DNA of 64,000 bases from Scatosoma sp045643825 (GTDB lineage Bacteria > Bacillota > Clostridia > Christensenellales > Borkfalkiaceae), in contig JAZRFV010000086.1 in assembly GCA_045643825.1 (NCBI GenBank), positions 62,001 through 126,000 of the forward strand. The letters are read 5' to 3'. Below the pieces are notes generated by a model. That model saw nothing but the letters and a program-made list of their open reading frames with translations, had not been told where the DNA came from and did no database searches. Made by a program: the position numbers and the translations under genes. Shown piece by piece: positions 1 through 10,100 of this stretch; positions within the stretch are counted from its first letter, which is position 1, and every line of letters begins with the position of its first letter.

Positions 1-305
1 TGCGGGATAATTACCTCGCGTTCTCGTACATGGTAGGGGGTAACGTGGTTTCGTCGGGCACGGTATTGTTCACGAAGCCGAAACATTTCCACTTCGTCGA
101 TCCGAAAATTACCCTTACGGTTGGGGACGGATATATCGACGTTACGTCGGATGCGTTTGCAAAATACGTGTATATCAGCAACGACAACGACGACCTCGTA
201 TTGTCGGACAACTTCTTCGATATGGGCAAGGGCACGAAGCGTGTGCAAATCGTTTCGGGCGAAGCAACCAACTTGAAGGTGAAGACGGTATTCGATATCA
301 AATAA
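1..305 (+). CDS. GH2 beta-mannosidase-like protein, C-terminal fragment (5' end outside window)
   Basis: The reading frame is open from the left edge (first full codon at base 3) to the TAA at 303-305, so only about 100 C-terminal residues are present. They form a beta-rich immunoglobulin-like segment that includes KPKHFHFVDPKI, ITLTVGDGYIDVTSDAFAKY and VLSDNFFDMGKGTKRVQIVSG. This pattern is characteristic of the last Ig-like domain of GH2 beta-mannosidases, which ends the protein and packs against the catalytic barrel. No catalytic residues are in view, so the activity is inferred only from the terminal domain. The internal ATG at base 30 is very unlikely to be the start. The gene converges with the FNT gene, and a hairpin lies between them. 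Confidence 0.6.
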   Translation, partial: RDNYLAFSYMVGGNVVSSGTVLFTKPKHFHFVDPKITLTVGDGYIDVTSDAFAKYVYISNDNDDLVLSDNFFDMGKGTKRVQIVSGEATNLKVKTVFDIK

Positions 306-349
306 GCATAAAAAAATATCCGCCGAGCTTGGCTGATATTTTTAATAGA

Positions 350-379
350 ACACCCCGAAGGCAATCGCCCTCGGGGTGT
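350..379. terminator. Bidirectional hairpin between convergent genes
   Basis: An almost perfect GC-rich inverted repeat, ACACCCCGAAGG / CCCTCGGGGTGT, with a short loop lies between the stop of the mannosidase-like gene and the stop of the minus-strand FNT gene. T-rich sequence is poor on both sides, so this is a probable rather than textbook terminator. Confidence 0.6.
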
Positions 380-393
380 AAGCATTTATACCA

Positions 394-1098
394 TTATTCG
401 TTGTCTTTCTTTTCTTGGGGAATATTCGACCAAGTACGGAAGAGGGACAAGATGGGAAGGATTACGCCGCCGACGATGTTACCTAAAATACACATCATGA
501 GGTAGCCAACCGCTTGCCACGAGAAACCGAGGAAGTAAACGTACAAGGTATTTGCAACCGAGTGGTCAAAACCGCAGAAGGCAAATACGATGATGGGGAA
601 CATTACGCCAACGGTGGTGGACAAGCCCTTGCGAGGTGCGTATTTTACGGCGCCGATGGAAAGGGTAATCAAGAAACCGCAAAGGATCGCGGAGCAGAAC
701 GCCTTGATGGGCCACATTTCGGCGAAAATTTTAACGCTAATCACTTCCGCACCCTTGGGTACAACGATATCCGCCAAGGGGGAGAACTGTACAAGAACTG
801 CCGTGAAAATAACACCGAGCATATTCCCTACAAAGCAAACGGGCAATTTCCAAAAATTCTTTACGCCCATTTCGGGGATGTCGGAGATTAAACCAGTGAA
901 CAGCTTCATTTCAAACATAACGATTGCCAAAATGCCAAGGGAGAAGAGGGTTGCACCGATCAGCTTCCCTGCGTTGCCGAAGATGTGGGAGGCAAGCAAG
1001 GATGCCGTACCGCCTATACCAATCGTAAGCCCCGAACAAAACGCCATCAGGCAAAAGGATATAAATTGTGCTTTTGTTAATTTTTCCATAGGTTTCAT
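394..1098 (-). CDS. Formate/nitrite transporter (FNT) family channel
   Basis: Integral membrane protein of about 234 aa with six hydrophobic segments, the size and topology of the FNT family (FocA, NirC, hydrosulfide channels), which move small monovalent anions such as formate or nitrite across the cytoplasmic membrane. Near residue 180 it has FAFCGFDHSVANTLYVYFLG, which matches the family's conserved Cys-Gly-x-(Glu/Asp)-His-Ser-Val-Ala-Asn helix and pore histidine. The start is placed at the ATG whose codon complement is 1096-1098, because AGGTGG sits 7 bases upstream on the minus strand; an upstream in-frame ATG at 1134 lacks such a site. The anion cannot be told from sequence. Formate is attractive because the window also has a glycyl-radical enzyme and a hydrogenase, but that is inference. 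Confidence 0.85.
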   Translation of the reverse strand: MKPMEKLTKAQFISFCLMAFCSGLTIGIGGTASLLASHIFGNAGKLIGATLFSLGILAIVMFEMKLFTGLISDIPEMGVKNFWKLPVCFVGNMLGVIFTAVLVQFSPLADIVVPKGAEVISVKIFAEMWPIKAFCSAILCGFLITLSIGAVKYAPRKGLSTTVGVMFPIIVFAFCGFDHSVANTLYVYFLGFSWQAVGYLMMCILGNIVGGVILPILSLFRTWSNIPQEKKDNE

Positions 1099-1296
1099 TG
1101 TGATACCACCTAAAATCAATTCATTTTTTCTCAACGGTTATGATTATACCGCAATAAAAGGGAAAAAGCAAGCCAAAAAGCCAAGGATTTTCATTTTTTC
1201 GGGTAAGAATTCCGCTTGCAGCTTGATTTTGTCTGAAATATTCGTTTAAAATATAGGTAAATCTTAAAAAATGATATAAAATCGGTAACTTTTGAC

Positions 1297-1325
1297 TTAA
1301 CAAAAAATAGAATGTGTGTTATAAT
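1297..1325 (+). promoter_or_regulatory. Sigma-70-type promoter for the 1380/1515 unit
   Basis: TTAACA (1297-1302), a 17-base spacer, then a perfect TATAAT (1320-1325). It lies 55 bases before the small ORF at 1380 and is the only good promoter between the FNT gene and the 1710-aa gene. Confidence 0.65.
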
Positions 1326-1379
1326 GTTAAATGTGAAACTATGTGTGTTCGCAAAATGGCGGTTCTTAAGGAGTAATTC

Positions 1380-1502
1380 ATGAGGAAAGAATACGAATCA
1401 ATATTACTATGCGTTCTTCAATTTGGGGAGGACGTAGTACGCTGCTCTGGTGATTTTAACTATGGAGTGGGTGACGACGTAGCGTCGGATATCTTTGATT
1501 AA
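1380..1502 (+). CDS. Small protein (40 aa) upstream of giant secreted protein, EDV-x-x-S family
   Basis: A 40-codon ORF begins at an ATG with AAGGAG eight bases upstream. Its product starts MRKEYESILLCVLQFGEDVV, followed by R-C-S and an Asp/Gly-rich tail ending DVASDIFD. The stop TAA is fused to the AAGGAG ribosome site of the next gene, so the two are very probably translationally coupled. The second giant gene downstream has a similar small ORF at 6976. Aligned, the two share Y-E-[ST], a hydrophobic strand, E-D-V-[VI]-x-[CT]-S, and an acidic/Gly-rich end with G-D. There is no signal peptide, membrane segment or recognised domain. I know no function. It could be a secreted or modified peptide, a chaperone-like partner, or a leader that sets expression of the big protein. 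Confidence 0.7.
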   Translation: MRKEYESILLCVLQFGEDVVRCSGDFNYGVGDDVASDIFD

Positions 1503-1514
1503 GGAGAAAGCAGT

Positions 1515-4500
1515 ATGGCGAAGAATTTTAGAAAAATTACAACGTGGTTGCTTGGTGTATTGACGTGTGCGGCGCTTGCTTTGGGTTTTATTTCTACCCG
1601 TCCTGAAGTGAAAGCAAGTGCGGAAACGACCGTTACCTTCAGTAGTGTTGTGAACGATGAAATGCACGATACCTATGGCTTGCCCATCCGTTTCAATACG
1701 TCCGTTTTGGCGTGGGATACCTATCATAACTGGGTAAATACAGAGGCTTGGAAGAGTATTTCCGATTATACCGCCATCAACGGCAAAACGGTGACGGAAA
1801 TCAACGCGGAGACGAATAGTACGCAAAAAATCACCTTAATGATGCAACCTGCTGGGGGTTTTAGCTTCTTGCGTTTGTACGTTCCTACAACGGTGATTGC
1901 CCAGGAAGATATCCGCTCTGTTAAGATTTTGGAGGGCTGGTCGTTTAACAACGGCAAAGATACCTTTACCGCGCCCAGTGTAGAATATCACTGTTTTTCT
2001 AATGAATGGGTTGAGCAAGTCAAGGGCGTTGAATTGTCGACGGAGGTTACCAACATCATTACGTACGCAAACCGTACGGACGGTGGTAGTAATGAAAACT
2101 TTGTGTTGTTCCAGCTTTCCAAAAACGACTATGCAGGGTTAAATACGAAGGCGATTAAAAGCGTAAGTAGTTTGTATGGCTATATCGATATTGACGGTAA
2201 CGTATTGGAAGCGAAACCGAACGAGCCATATTTTAACGTGTGGGGTGTAAACAATACCCTTGCATTCCGTGCTCCTGGTTTAACTGCTGCCCAACTTTCC
2301 GAGGTGGAATATATCACGATTAAAGCAGGTGCCAAGTTCCCTTCGTACGCAACGCAAAACGGCGGTGAAGTGACCTATTACGTAACGCAAAAGGACGTTA
2401 CCTTTATCCACGACGTGCCCAAAGATACGTGGACGAGGGTGGTGAATCCTACCGAAACACATACCGTAACCTTTATGGTGGACGGTGCAACCTATACAAC
2501 GCAAACGGTAAACGACGGGGGAAAGGCGACTGCACCTACCGCGCCTACGAAGGCGGCGGACGAGAATTATACCTATACCTTCAAGCAATGGACGTTAAAC
2601 GGCGCTGCGTATAATTTCTCTACTGCTGTGACGAGTGATATTACTTTGGTTGCGGAATTTACGGCTACTGAAAAGACGACGGATGTTGATATTTCCAATG
2701 AAATTTCGTTTGCACATCAGAACCGAGTATATGAAGGTACGGAAACGTACATATTGAAGACTAAAAATAATTATTGGACGAAAAACCCGAAAGGTGGTTG
2801 CTTGAATGAGCACGATCCTCAAAATGCAGGCGGCGGCCAAGAGCAAATGAAGTATATCTACTTGAATGGCGTATCCTTGTACGATATCAACAAGAACGAC
2901 AACGGTAGCTATGGTTCGAAGCAGGCTAACATTGTAAGCGGTGGTATTTATGCCCCGATTTTGGTTACGATGGGTTCGGACCAAGGTAAATACAGCTACG
3001 TTCAGATGCACGTACCTACGGGGTATCCCAACGAAGGGGCAACTGCCAATGAAAACCATCAGTCTGTTGAATTGAAGGCAGGCTTCTCCGTTACGGAAAA
3101 TGGTATCACCTATATCGTAACCAAGGATTTTAAATGGGTGAATATCAACGGTACGTGGGTAGACGAGGAAAAGACCTTCTCCGCTGATGAGATAGAGTTT
3201 AGCAATCCTCGTATCGAAGGAAACGCGAGGGAATTGTACAGGGTTGATATTACTTCCGATAAGTTTAATATTACCTGTAACGATTATGACTTTATGTACG
3301 ATGCATATACCGAATATCGCAAATACATCTTTATTAATGGCGTATCGGTGTATGATATCAATATGGATATAGACGATAGCGACTATGTCTATAGCACGTA
3401 TCCAATGATCGACACGGACGAAGAGTTATTTTCGCATCCCGTATTTATTGAAACGCACAAGGGAAGCGGTGATACGAAAAAGATTACCCTTTGGATGCAC
3501 AAGGACTATCTTGAATCGTTGAAAGGCAATGTTACGATCTGCATCGGGGCAGGATATTCTGGCTTCACCACCGATAAAATGGTGTTGACTGAAGATGCCG
3601 AATATTCGATGACGGCTACGGTTTACGTGGATAATGGCACGAATGTTGTGGAAAAGACGGTGCTTAAAGGCTCGAAAATCACTCTTGATACGCCCAAAAA
3701 GGCCGCAACGGAAACGGAAACGTATGTGTTTGAGGCTTGGTACATTAAGGGTACGAATACCGTCTTTACAAAGGATACTGTAATTACCGCAGATATCGAG
3801 GTTGTAGCAAAATATACGGTATTGACGATGCGCTTAATCGAAACGAGTATCGATAGCGCTACCTATTATATTAACGCAGATCCAACGAAAAATACTGACA
3901 GATGGTTGTATTTTACCCTGACGGAACACGATTATCCCGACACGATTAAGGAATATAACTTTAAGGTTGATACAATCAAAGAATTAGGCCTTTTCGATAA
4001 AATCACCTTGAAGGGTAAAATTAGCTTGGGCAGTAAAATCGTAGAAGAGGCAACACTCGCGGAAATTGGCGCGAAAAATGGCTACGGTGAAGCTGTATTT
4101 ATGAACCTTTGGGGGAATGTCGGCTCGATTGCATTCCGTGCGATTGGGGTTTCCTCGATTACGTCGGTTGTGGTGGAAGAAGGGGCAAGATTCCCTTCCT
4201 ATCAGTACCACAAGGGTGAAAGCACGGAAGAAACGTATTATATGTTGCATAGAACGACGGAGCTGTTGAATAACAGTAAAGAAGGGTTGACCGGTACCTT
4301 GCTTGAGAGTGAGAGCTCTTACATTGACATTCGTATGGCAACAGGTGCGGCGGTTCGTATTTCTTCGAAGGATGAAACCAGCGGTATTCGTTTCGAGGCG
4401 AAGATTGCGATGAATAATATTCCTATGTTGAAGGAATTGATTGACATGGGAAGATACGAAGATATTAAGCTTGGTGTAGTAATCGTACCTACCGACTACT

Positions 4501-6647
4501 TGATGGGCGGTCAATTCACCATGGAATGGTTGGAAAAGAATGGCTATGACTATATCAACCTCGTTTACTCTTTGTCGGAGTTTTATGACGCACAAGGCAA
4601 CCTTTGTTTCCCGAAAGACGATGGGCAGTATTACAGTTTCTTCGGTACAATCGGTGCATTGAAGAAGTCGAATTACGATAGAGATTTCTCGGGTATCGCA
4701 TACGTACTTTTTGACAAAGAAATTGACAATGACGCCGATGATGAATACATTTATGCAAAATACGATTCGGCGAATAAGCGTTCGGCGTCGTATGTAGCAA
4801 ATGCGGCTCTTAATGACCGTGAAACTACGAAAGTAGGGGAATATAAGTATTATATTTCCGAAAACAACAATTACTCTCGCTATAAAGAAAGTGAAAACGA
4901 ATTTGTCAAGAGATACATTGTGTGGACGGAAGAGTCTGCGGTGAAGGTTGAAGCCTTCTCGGGTATTGAGAAGGGAAACTCGGTAACGATTACACCGCTT
5001 ACGCAAAAACTCGCTGGGCCTTACGTAGAGTTGGTATATTCGACCGATATTAACGTTTGGGGCGAATTTACCTACACGGATGGCAGTAAAACGGTGAAGG
5101 AAGATTTCTATTTGCAGGCAGGTACGACCAACCATAAGCAATTCTTGGACGTTTTCCGTGTGAATGGCGTTGGCTATGGAATGAATACCTCCAATCTTTC
5201 TATGACTTCGATCAAGTTTACCAATGCGGAATTGGAAGAGAAAGCGGGTATGATAAAGATCTTGGGCTTGTATTCGAAAGATAGGACGATTGATACGAAA
5301 AATCAAGAAATCTACCTGACCGTATCGCAGAAAAATGGTGGTGAAATCACCGTAGGCGCGCACCTCGGTTTAGGTGGCGCCCTTACCTACCTTGCAAAAT
5401 CGGGTATCTATGAAGGTGTTGTAGACCAGGAGGAAACTGGCTTCTTCGATCAACTTGGCGGCTACAAAACGAAATATAAGTATAATACTGGTAGAGTAGT
5501 ATTGAAGACGGATAAATCCTTTGATGATAACCACGCGATATCGAAGACGGCTACGGAGGATGCATATTATGGGGCAACCAGCAGTAAGGCGGCGGACGGT
5601 GCGGTAAACCTTATCAATAACTACGACGCAGGTCGTCAAATTCAGCAATCGTGGTATGCGGCGGTCGGCGGTGATACGGCGGGCAATGGAAACGGTAGTA
5701 ACGGTTACACGCGTGCATTCTGTAAGACGGAATCCCCTGAAGGGAAATACTGGCCGTACAACCCTGTACAGGCAGGTGACGTTGTCAGCAACCCTGGTCA
5801 AATTATCGACTACGATATCAACTTGGATAGTGGGTATATCTATGTAAAAGCCCGTGCAATGGACTGGGCAAAGGGTAGAAACAAGAATGACGTTCTTGCT
5901 GGTACGTTTGATGGCGGTGTTACCACCAAATCGTATATGGAAAACTACTACCGTTTGAGCGATGATGGCACTTTGACTGTAAACAATGCCTTTATCGATT
6001 GGAACGGCTTCACCGATATGGAGCTTTGCGGATGGGCGTCGACGGAGCTTCCTGCTGTTTATCCCGTACAAACCTTGAACTACTACGTAACGAATACGGA
6101 TGGTGATGGTACGTGGACGGATGGTTTGGAGTACAACAACGGCCTTGCTGGCTGGACGGGGGATAATGCTTTTCATCAGTTTGCAAATCCTAAAAACGGT
6201 CCTACGATGGTAGAACATTGGTTTGCTTGGGCAAATGGCGGTGATGGCAATGCCTTTGGTATGGGTGTTTACATTCCTAACATTGATAGACTTACCTCTG
6301 GCCGTTCGGTGACTTCGACGGCGTTGAGTGAAGATGGTAATAGAAATGCAAAAAGTACCAATATTTTGAGCCAAAAAGGCTTAATGTCTAACATGCAAGA
6401 TATTAACTACACCTATCAAAGTGCGTACGTTGGTAATACCAGCTATACGGCACCTGGTATCGATTTCCGTATGGAAGCGTATAAACCTATCGAGTATAGT
6501 TACGTAATTTGTCTTGGTACGGTGAACGATATTCGTGCTACGTTTAAGGAAATCGAAGACAATGGTACGGTAACCAACGCAGGCGGTAAATATCAAAAGG
6601 TTGGTCTTGACGCATGGGCTCGTGCGGATAAGATTTGGACCTGGTAA
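1515..6647 (+). CDS. Giant secreted modular surface protein (1710 aa) with InlB-type repeats
   Basis: A clear N-terminal signal peptide (MAKNFRKITTWLLGVLTCAA, cleavage probably near the Ala-Ser-Ala at 34-36) sends it out of the cell. Two Listeria-Bacteroides (InlB B-type) repeats lie at about residues 313-388 and 695-767, each with V-x-F/V-x-V-D-x-G, an F-x-x-W centre and a closing D-I-x-(L/V)-V-A-x-(F/Y). Modules ending in I-T-I-K-A-G-A-K-F-P-S-Y (about 267) and V-V-E-E-G-A-R-F-P-S-Y (about 885) repeat. A separate module around 940-1120 contains SGIRFEAKI and VIVPTDYLMGG and also occurs in the neighbouring 1394-aa protein. The C-terminal third has aromatic, Asn/Gly-rich beta-type sequence. 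There is no LPXTG, C-terminal membrane helix or enzyme motif, so it is probably released or non-covalently bound. A glycan- or mucus-binding role is inference. The start has AAGGAG at 1501-1506. Confidence 0.8.
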   Translation: MAKNFRKITTWLLGVLTCAALALGFISTRPEVKASAETTVTFSSVVNDEMHDTYGLPIRFNTSVLAWDTYHNWVNTEAWKSISDYTAINGKTVTEINAETNSTQKITLMMQPAGGFSFLRLYVPTTVIAQEDIRSVKILEGWSFNNGKDTFTAPSVEYHCFSNEWVEQVKGVELSTEVTNIITYANRTDGGSNENFVLFQLSKNDYAGLNTKAIKSVSSLYGYIDIDGNVLEAKPNEPYFNVWGVNNTLAFRAPGLTAAQLSEVEYITIKAGAKFPSYATQNGGEVTYYVTQKDVTFIHDVPKDTWTRVVNPTETHTVTFMVDGATYTTQTVNDGGKATAPTAPTKAADENYTYTFKQWTLNGAAYNFSTAVTSDITLVAEFTATEKTTDVDISNEISFAHQNRVYEGTETYILKTKNNYWTKNPKGGCLNEHDPQNAGGGQEQMKYIYLNGVSLYDINKNDNGSYGSKQANIVSGGIYAPILVTMGSDQGKYSYVQMHVPTGYPNEGATANENHQSVELKAGFSVTENGITYIVTKDFKWVNINGTWVDEEKTFSADEIEFSNPRIEGNARELYRVDITSDKFNITCNDYDFMYDAYTEYRKYIFINGVSVYDINMDIDDSDYVYSTYPMIDTDEELFSHPVFIETHKGSGDTKKITLWMHKDYLESLKGNVTICIGAGYSGFTTDKMVLTEDAEYSMTATVYVDNGTNVVEKTVLKGSKITLDTPKKAATETETYVFEAWYIKGTNTVFTKDTVITADIEVVAKYTVLTMRLIETSIDSATYYINADPTKNTDRWLYFTLTEHDYPDTIKEYNFKVDTIKELGLFDKITLKGKISLGSKIVEEATLAEIGAKNGYGEAVFMNLWGNVGSIAFRAIGVSSITSVVVEEGARFPSYQYHKGESTEETYYMLHRTTELLNNSKEGLTGTLLESESSYIDIRMATGAAVRISSKDETSGIRFEAKIAMNNIPMLKELIDMGRYEDIKLGVVIVPTDYLMGGQFTMEWLEKNGYDYINLVYSLSEFYDAQGNLCFPKDDGQYYSFFGTIGALKKSNYDRDFSGIAYVLFDKEIDNDADDEYIYAKYDSANKRSASYVANAALNDRETTKVGEYKYYISENNNYSRYKESENEFVKRYIVWTEESAVKVEAFSGIEKGNSVTITPLTQKLAGPYVELVYSTDINVWGEFTYTDGSKTVKEDFYLQAGTTNHKQFLDVFRVNGVGYGMNTSNLSMTSIKFTNAELEEKAGMIKILGLYSKDRTIDTKNQEIYLTVSQKNGGEITVGAHLGLGGALTYLAKSGIYEGVVDQEETGFFDQLGGYKTKYKYNTGRVVLKTDKSFDDNHAISKTATEDAYYGATSSKAADGAVNLINNYDAGRQIQQSWYAAVGGDTAGNGNGSNGYTRAFCKTESPEGKYWPYNPVQAGDVVSNPGQIIDYDINLDSGYIYVKARAMDWAKGRNKNDVLAGTFDGGVTTKSYMENYYRLSDDGTLTVNNAFIDWNGFTDMELCGWASTELPAVYPVQTLNYYVTNTDGDGTWTDGLEYNNGLAGWTGDNAFHQFANPKNGPTMVEHWFAWANGGDGNAFGMGVYIPNIDRLTSGRSVTSTALSEDGNRNAKSTNILSQKGLMSNMQDINYTYQSAYVGNTSYTAPGIDFRMEAYKPIEYSYVICLGTVNDIRATFKEIEDNGTVTNAGGKYQKVGLDAWARADKIWTW

Positions 6648-6662
6648 TTGAATAATAAAAAA

Positions 6663-6693
6663 GTCGTTACGGAATCCCCGTAACGGCTTTTTT
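6663..6693 (+). terminator. Rho-independent terminator after the 1710-aa gene
   Basis: A 10-bp stem, GTCGTTACGG / CCGTAACGGC, with a 5-base loop is followed directly by six T residues, 16 bases after the stop codon. Confidence 0.9.
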
Positions 6694-6804
6694 GATGGAT
6701 AAAAGCATATATAAGCGTAAAACGTTAGCAAAAATGTTATTTCTTATCAAAAAAAGTCACAAAAACTATAAAAAAGTAGGATATATTATTTTTTGGGAAA
6801 ATAG

Positions 6805-6834
6805 TTGTAAAAATTGACAACGATATGATATAAT
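6805..6834 (+). promoter_or_regulatory. Promoter for the 6976/7129 unit
   Basis: TTGTAA (6805-6810), an 18-base spacer and a perfect TATAAT (6829-6834). A consensus TTGACA at 6814-6819 is also present but is only 9 bases from this -10, too close to pair with it. The transcript would have a leader of about 135 bases before the small ORF. Confidence 0.6.
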
Positions 6835-6902
6835 ACATTATGTATAGTTGTACCATTTAGGTGGTCGATTGTTAATACATTAAAAAACACAGCCCATGGG
6901 CT

Positions 6903-6930
6903 TTCTTGCACCCCTACGGGCGTGCAAGAA
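6903..6930 (+). promoter_or_regulatory. Strong hairpin in the 5' leader of the second giant-protein unit
   Basis: A perfect 9-bp stem, TTCTTGCAC / GTGCAAGAA, closes a loop that can add a CCC/GGG pairing. It lies inside the long untranslated leader, about 45 bases before the small ORF. It has no T-run, so it is not a simple terminator. It could be an RNA-stability element or a regulatory structure. It matches no riboswitch I can name. Confidence 0.5.
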
Positions 6931-6975
6931 ATAAACATTTAACAGGAAAGAACTTTGTCAAAAAGGAGTCTATAT

Positions 6976-7110
6976 ATGAAAAAGGCAGAAATGGAACAGG
7001 TACGTTTGGTTTACGAAACGCCTGCATTGCAATTGGTGGTATTTAACGTGGAAGACGTTATTGCTACTTCCCAAGATGCAGATGGTGGCGAATACGGTGA
7101 TTGGGCGTAA
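6976..7110 (+). CDS. Small protein (44 aa) upstream of giant secreted protein, EDVI-x-T-S family
   Basis: A 44-codon ORF with AAAGGAG eleven bases before its ATG. The product begins MKKAEMEQVRLVYETPALQL, continues with VVFNVEDVIATS, and ends in an Asp/Gly-rich tail with GGEYGDWA. It is the counterpart of the 40-aa ORF at 1380: both have Y-E-[ST], a hydrophobic strand ending in F, E-D-V-[IV], a [TC]-S pair and an acidic glycine-rich end. The ribosome site of the 1394-aa gene begins a few bases after its stop. It has no signal peptide. From memory, short ORFs of this Y-E-x-P...E-D-V-I-x-x-S type occur in other Clostridia genomes, but I cannot attach a function. Repetition of the same arrangement in two independent transcription units argues that it is a real gene. 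Confidence 0.75.
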   Translation: MKKAEMEQVRLVYETPALQLVVFNVEDVIATSQDADGGEYGDWA

Positions 7111-7128
7111 TCGGTAAGGAGGAACAGT

Positions 7129-10100
7129 ATGAAAGGTTTTAACATGAAAAAGATAAAAACTTGCTTACTCACAGGTGTAATGTCGATTGTTGCGGCGATT
7201 GCGGTTTCTTTGGGTATTTCGATTTCGTCCGTGGAAACCAAGGCTGAAACGTTGGCTCCCACCGTGTATCAGACGGATGGCGCGTCCGTTCGTGTATTTA
7301 GAGCGGAAAAGGATGAGGCTGGCAACGTTACCTACTATGACACGGACAAACAAGGTATTCGTTTCCACGTGGAAATGGGGGCAGGCTACGAAATCAATGG
7401 TACGCCTCTTTTCGACGTAACGCAAACCAATGAAAAGAATGGTTCGTTCAAAATCGCTGACGGTTACAAGACCTATACGTTGGTAATCCCTACCCGTTTG
7501 ATGGGTGGCAGCAACGATTTGACCATGGAATTGGAACAGGTGAGAAAGATTGACACCACCGAATATTGGTTTACGGATACGGATGGCAACTGGGAATCCG
7601 TTGCGTATATCCACTCCTTCCCTGTAGATCGTTTCACGGATGAACTCGCATTCAGAGGTGTTGTTTGTGACAGCGAAGGTACGATTGTTGCGTATACGCC
7701 AATTGCAAAGAGAAGCCTTACGTGGGTAGCAAAGCGTTCGTATCAAGATACGATTAACCCTGACACCAACGTTTGGGGGAGTGCAGAGCTGGATGAAACG
7801 GCGGCGACGTTGATTAAGTCGTTCATCCCTACCTACAGGGTAGAATATGCTACGGGTGAAACGGAAGATGTTTTGTGGGGCGATATGCTCACGAAGGTGG
7901 ATCCTGACCAAACCTATTACAACGAAACGCATAACGAAACGGTGGATTTGACCAAACCCTTGACCTATGCGACGAGTGAAACCATTAAATTGCAAAGCAC
8001 GCAGGAAAGAACCTTTGTGTTTACTGGTGTTGAATATACGGAAAGTGGTTTTAACATTTGGGCAACGTTGCCTGTAGATGTATTTGCACATGGTACCCAG
8101 CTTGAACCTTCGGTTGTATCCATGGTTACCGGCGATGGTGAGACGGTTGCAGCGAAATCGGTTATGGTAGAAATCTCCCCCGAAGGGACGGTTGCAAGAC
8201 TTGCCATCGGTTTCGATTATGCAACGATTACAAACGGGACGCATTTGACGATGTTAAAATCGTCTTACTTCTACTATAGCGGTGTCTTGTACAGATTGGA
8301 AAGCGATTACGAGTTTGTTTACAACAACCAAACTTGGGAAATGCCTCTTGGTACAATTTCGCTCGGTGATATTGAAAAGATTGAAAACTTCACGGAAACG
8401 GTCAACGGCAAGGTTGAAGAAAATATCCGTGTCATATTTAAGAGAGATATCCTTGTTAACGGTAGTGTAGCATTTGAAAATGGATCTGCGAATATCACTC
8501 GTACGGATGGTACGGTAGATACGATCAACGATGGTTACTACTATTGGAACCAAGGTGAACATATGATCCTTGAAATCCCCGGGCCTGGTTCTGGGAATGT
8601 TTGGGGTGAAGTTGACGGCGACGTATTGACGATTCCTGAAGGTACGCGTATCCGTCAAAACGGTGGTTTCTACGAATTTGAGGACACCATCAGCGCAACC
8701 TTCAATGGTAAAGATGCTTGGATCTTTAACGTAGAAACGCGTACGATTACCGCTGCTGACTTTGTAAAAGCAACGACTAAAACGGAAAGCGGCAAGATTT
8801 TTGTGGATATCGAAACCGCAGAGGTATGGACGGACAGCGTCACGACGATTGTTCCTAACAACGGGATTGCTACTTACCATTTCGCAGATAAGGTAACGAC
8901 GAAAGAATTGAGCGCTATTCAGTATCATGGTCAAAACGGCCATAAGGTTTTGCGTATTTTCCTCGATCAATGGAGTGAAACGGGTGAAAAGATGGTGCTT
9001 CCCCAGGGCCTTGAACTTTGGGCTGGCAATCTTATTTACAAGTTGGAAACTGGCGTAGAGTTCCATTTCGTAAATACGGGCAACGACAACGGTATGACGT
9101 GGGCAATCAACCCCGAAATCAAAGATATTACGAATGCGAACATCACCAAGATTTATTGGGAAGGCGGTAACATTCGTTATCAAACGGACAGCATTTGGTC
9201 TTCGGTTGCAAACAACCGCGTTGTGGTAGATACCACGAATATTGATGGTGAAGGCGTTGTTGTAACGGGTTCTAACTTTGATGGTTTCTACTACTACGGT
9301 GGTACGAATAAACTTCTTGAATTGCAGGGCGTTAACTTCTCTTCGCAGGGTGGTTCGGCAACGATTAAAGCAGGTACAATCTTGTGGTTGGCAAGCAACG
9401 CCGACTTCAGCTATACGGGTGCGTATAGAATTGCGGAAGATTTGGTGATTGAGGTAAGTGGTGCGGCAGGTTCGCCCATGTATAAGGATATTGAGGTTGC
9501 AACCTTTGGTAAGGTAGATATAGCATCGATTGCAAACTTTGATTCGCACAGCGGTGAAATCCGTTTCACCTTGAATAGCAAGCTTGTTAGCAATATGTAT
9601 GGTCAGGCACAGGTAGAAGGCAGTGCAACTTTGCAGGGCGTTGCTACGACCAGTGCGTTTGTGTATGCAGAACATCCCACCATCGGTGGTTATACGGGCA
9701 ACACCATTATCGCCTTCACGGGTGAAGCGTTCGGCAAGGCATTCCAGGCGAGTGCGGTTCGTGACGTGATATCGATTGAGGCTGGCACGAAGATTTGGAT
9801 GTCCAACTGTGAAGGCTATATCACGGTTACGGAAACCTTGACCTATATGTGGAGTGGTTCGGCGTACGTGGATGCGGATGCACAACATACGGTTAAATTC
9901 AGCCGTACGAACGCAACGGTTAAGATTGACGGCGTGGCGCAAACGAGCTCGATGACGGTTTCTACGGGTACGGCAATAAACTTCACGGTAGAGATCCCTG
10001 ACGGTTACGAACTTATCAGCGTAACCAATGCGGTGAAGAAATCGGATGGTTCGTACACGGTAGACGTATTCAAAACGGTAACGGTAACGGTTAAGGCAAC

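Noticed and set aside
3984..5363. Long minus-strand open frame (459 codons) opposite the 1710-aa gene, and similar long frames opposite the 1394-aa, hydA and hydB genes
   Set aside because: These are mirror frames of genuine genes. They have no ribosome site, an odd Arg/His/Val-rich composition and no domain.
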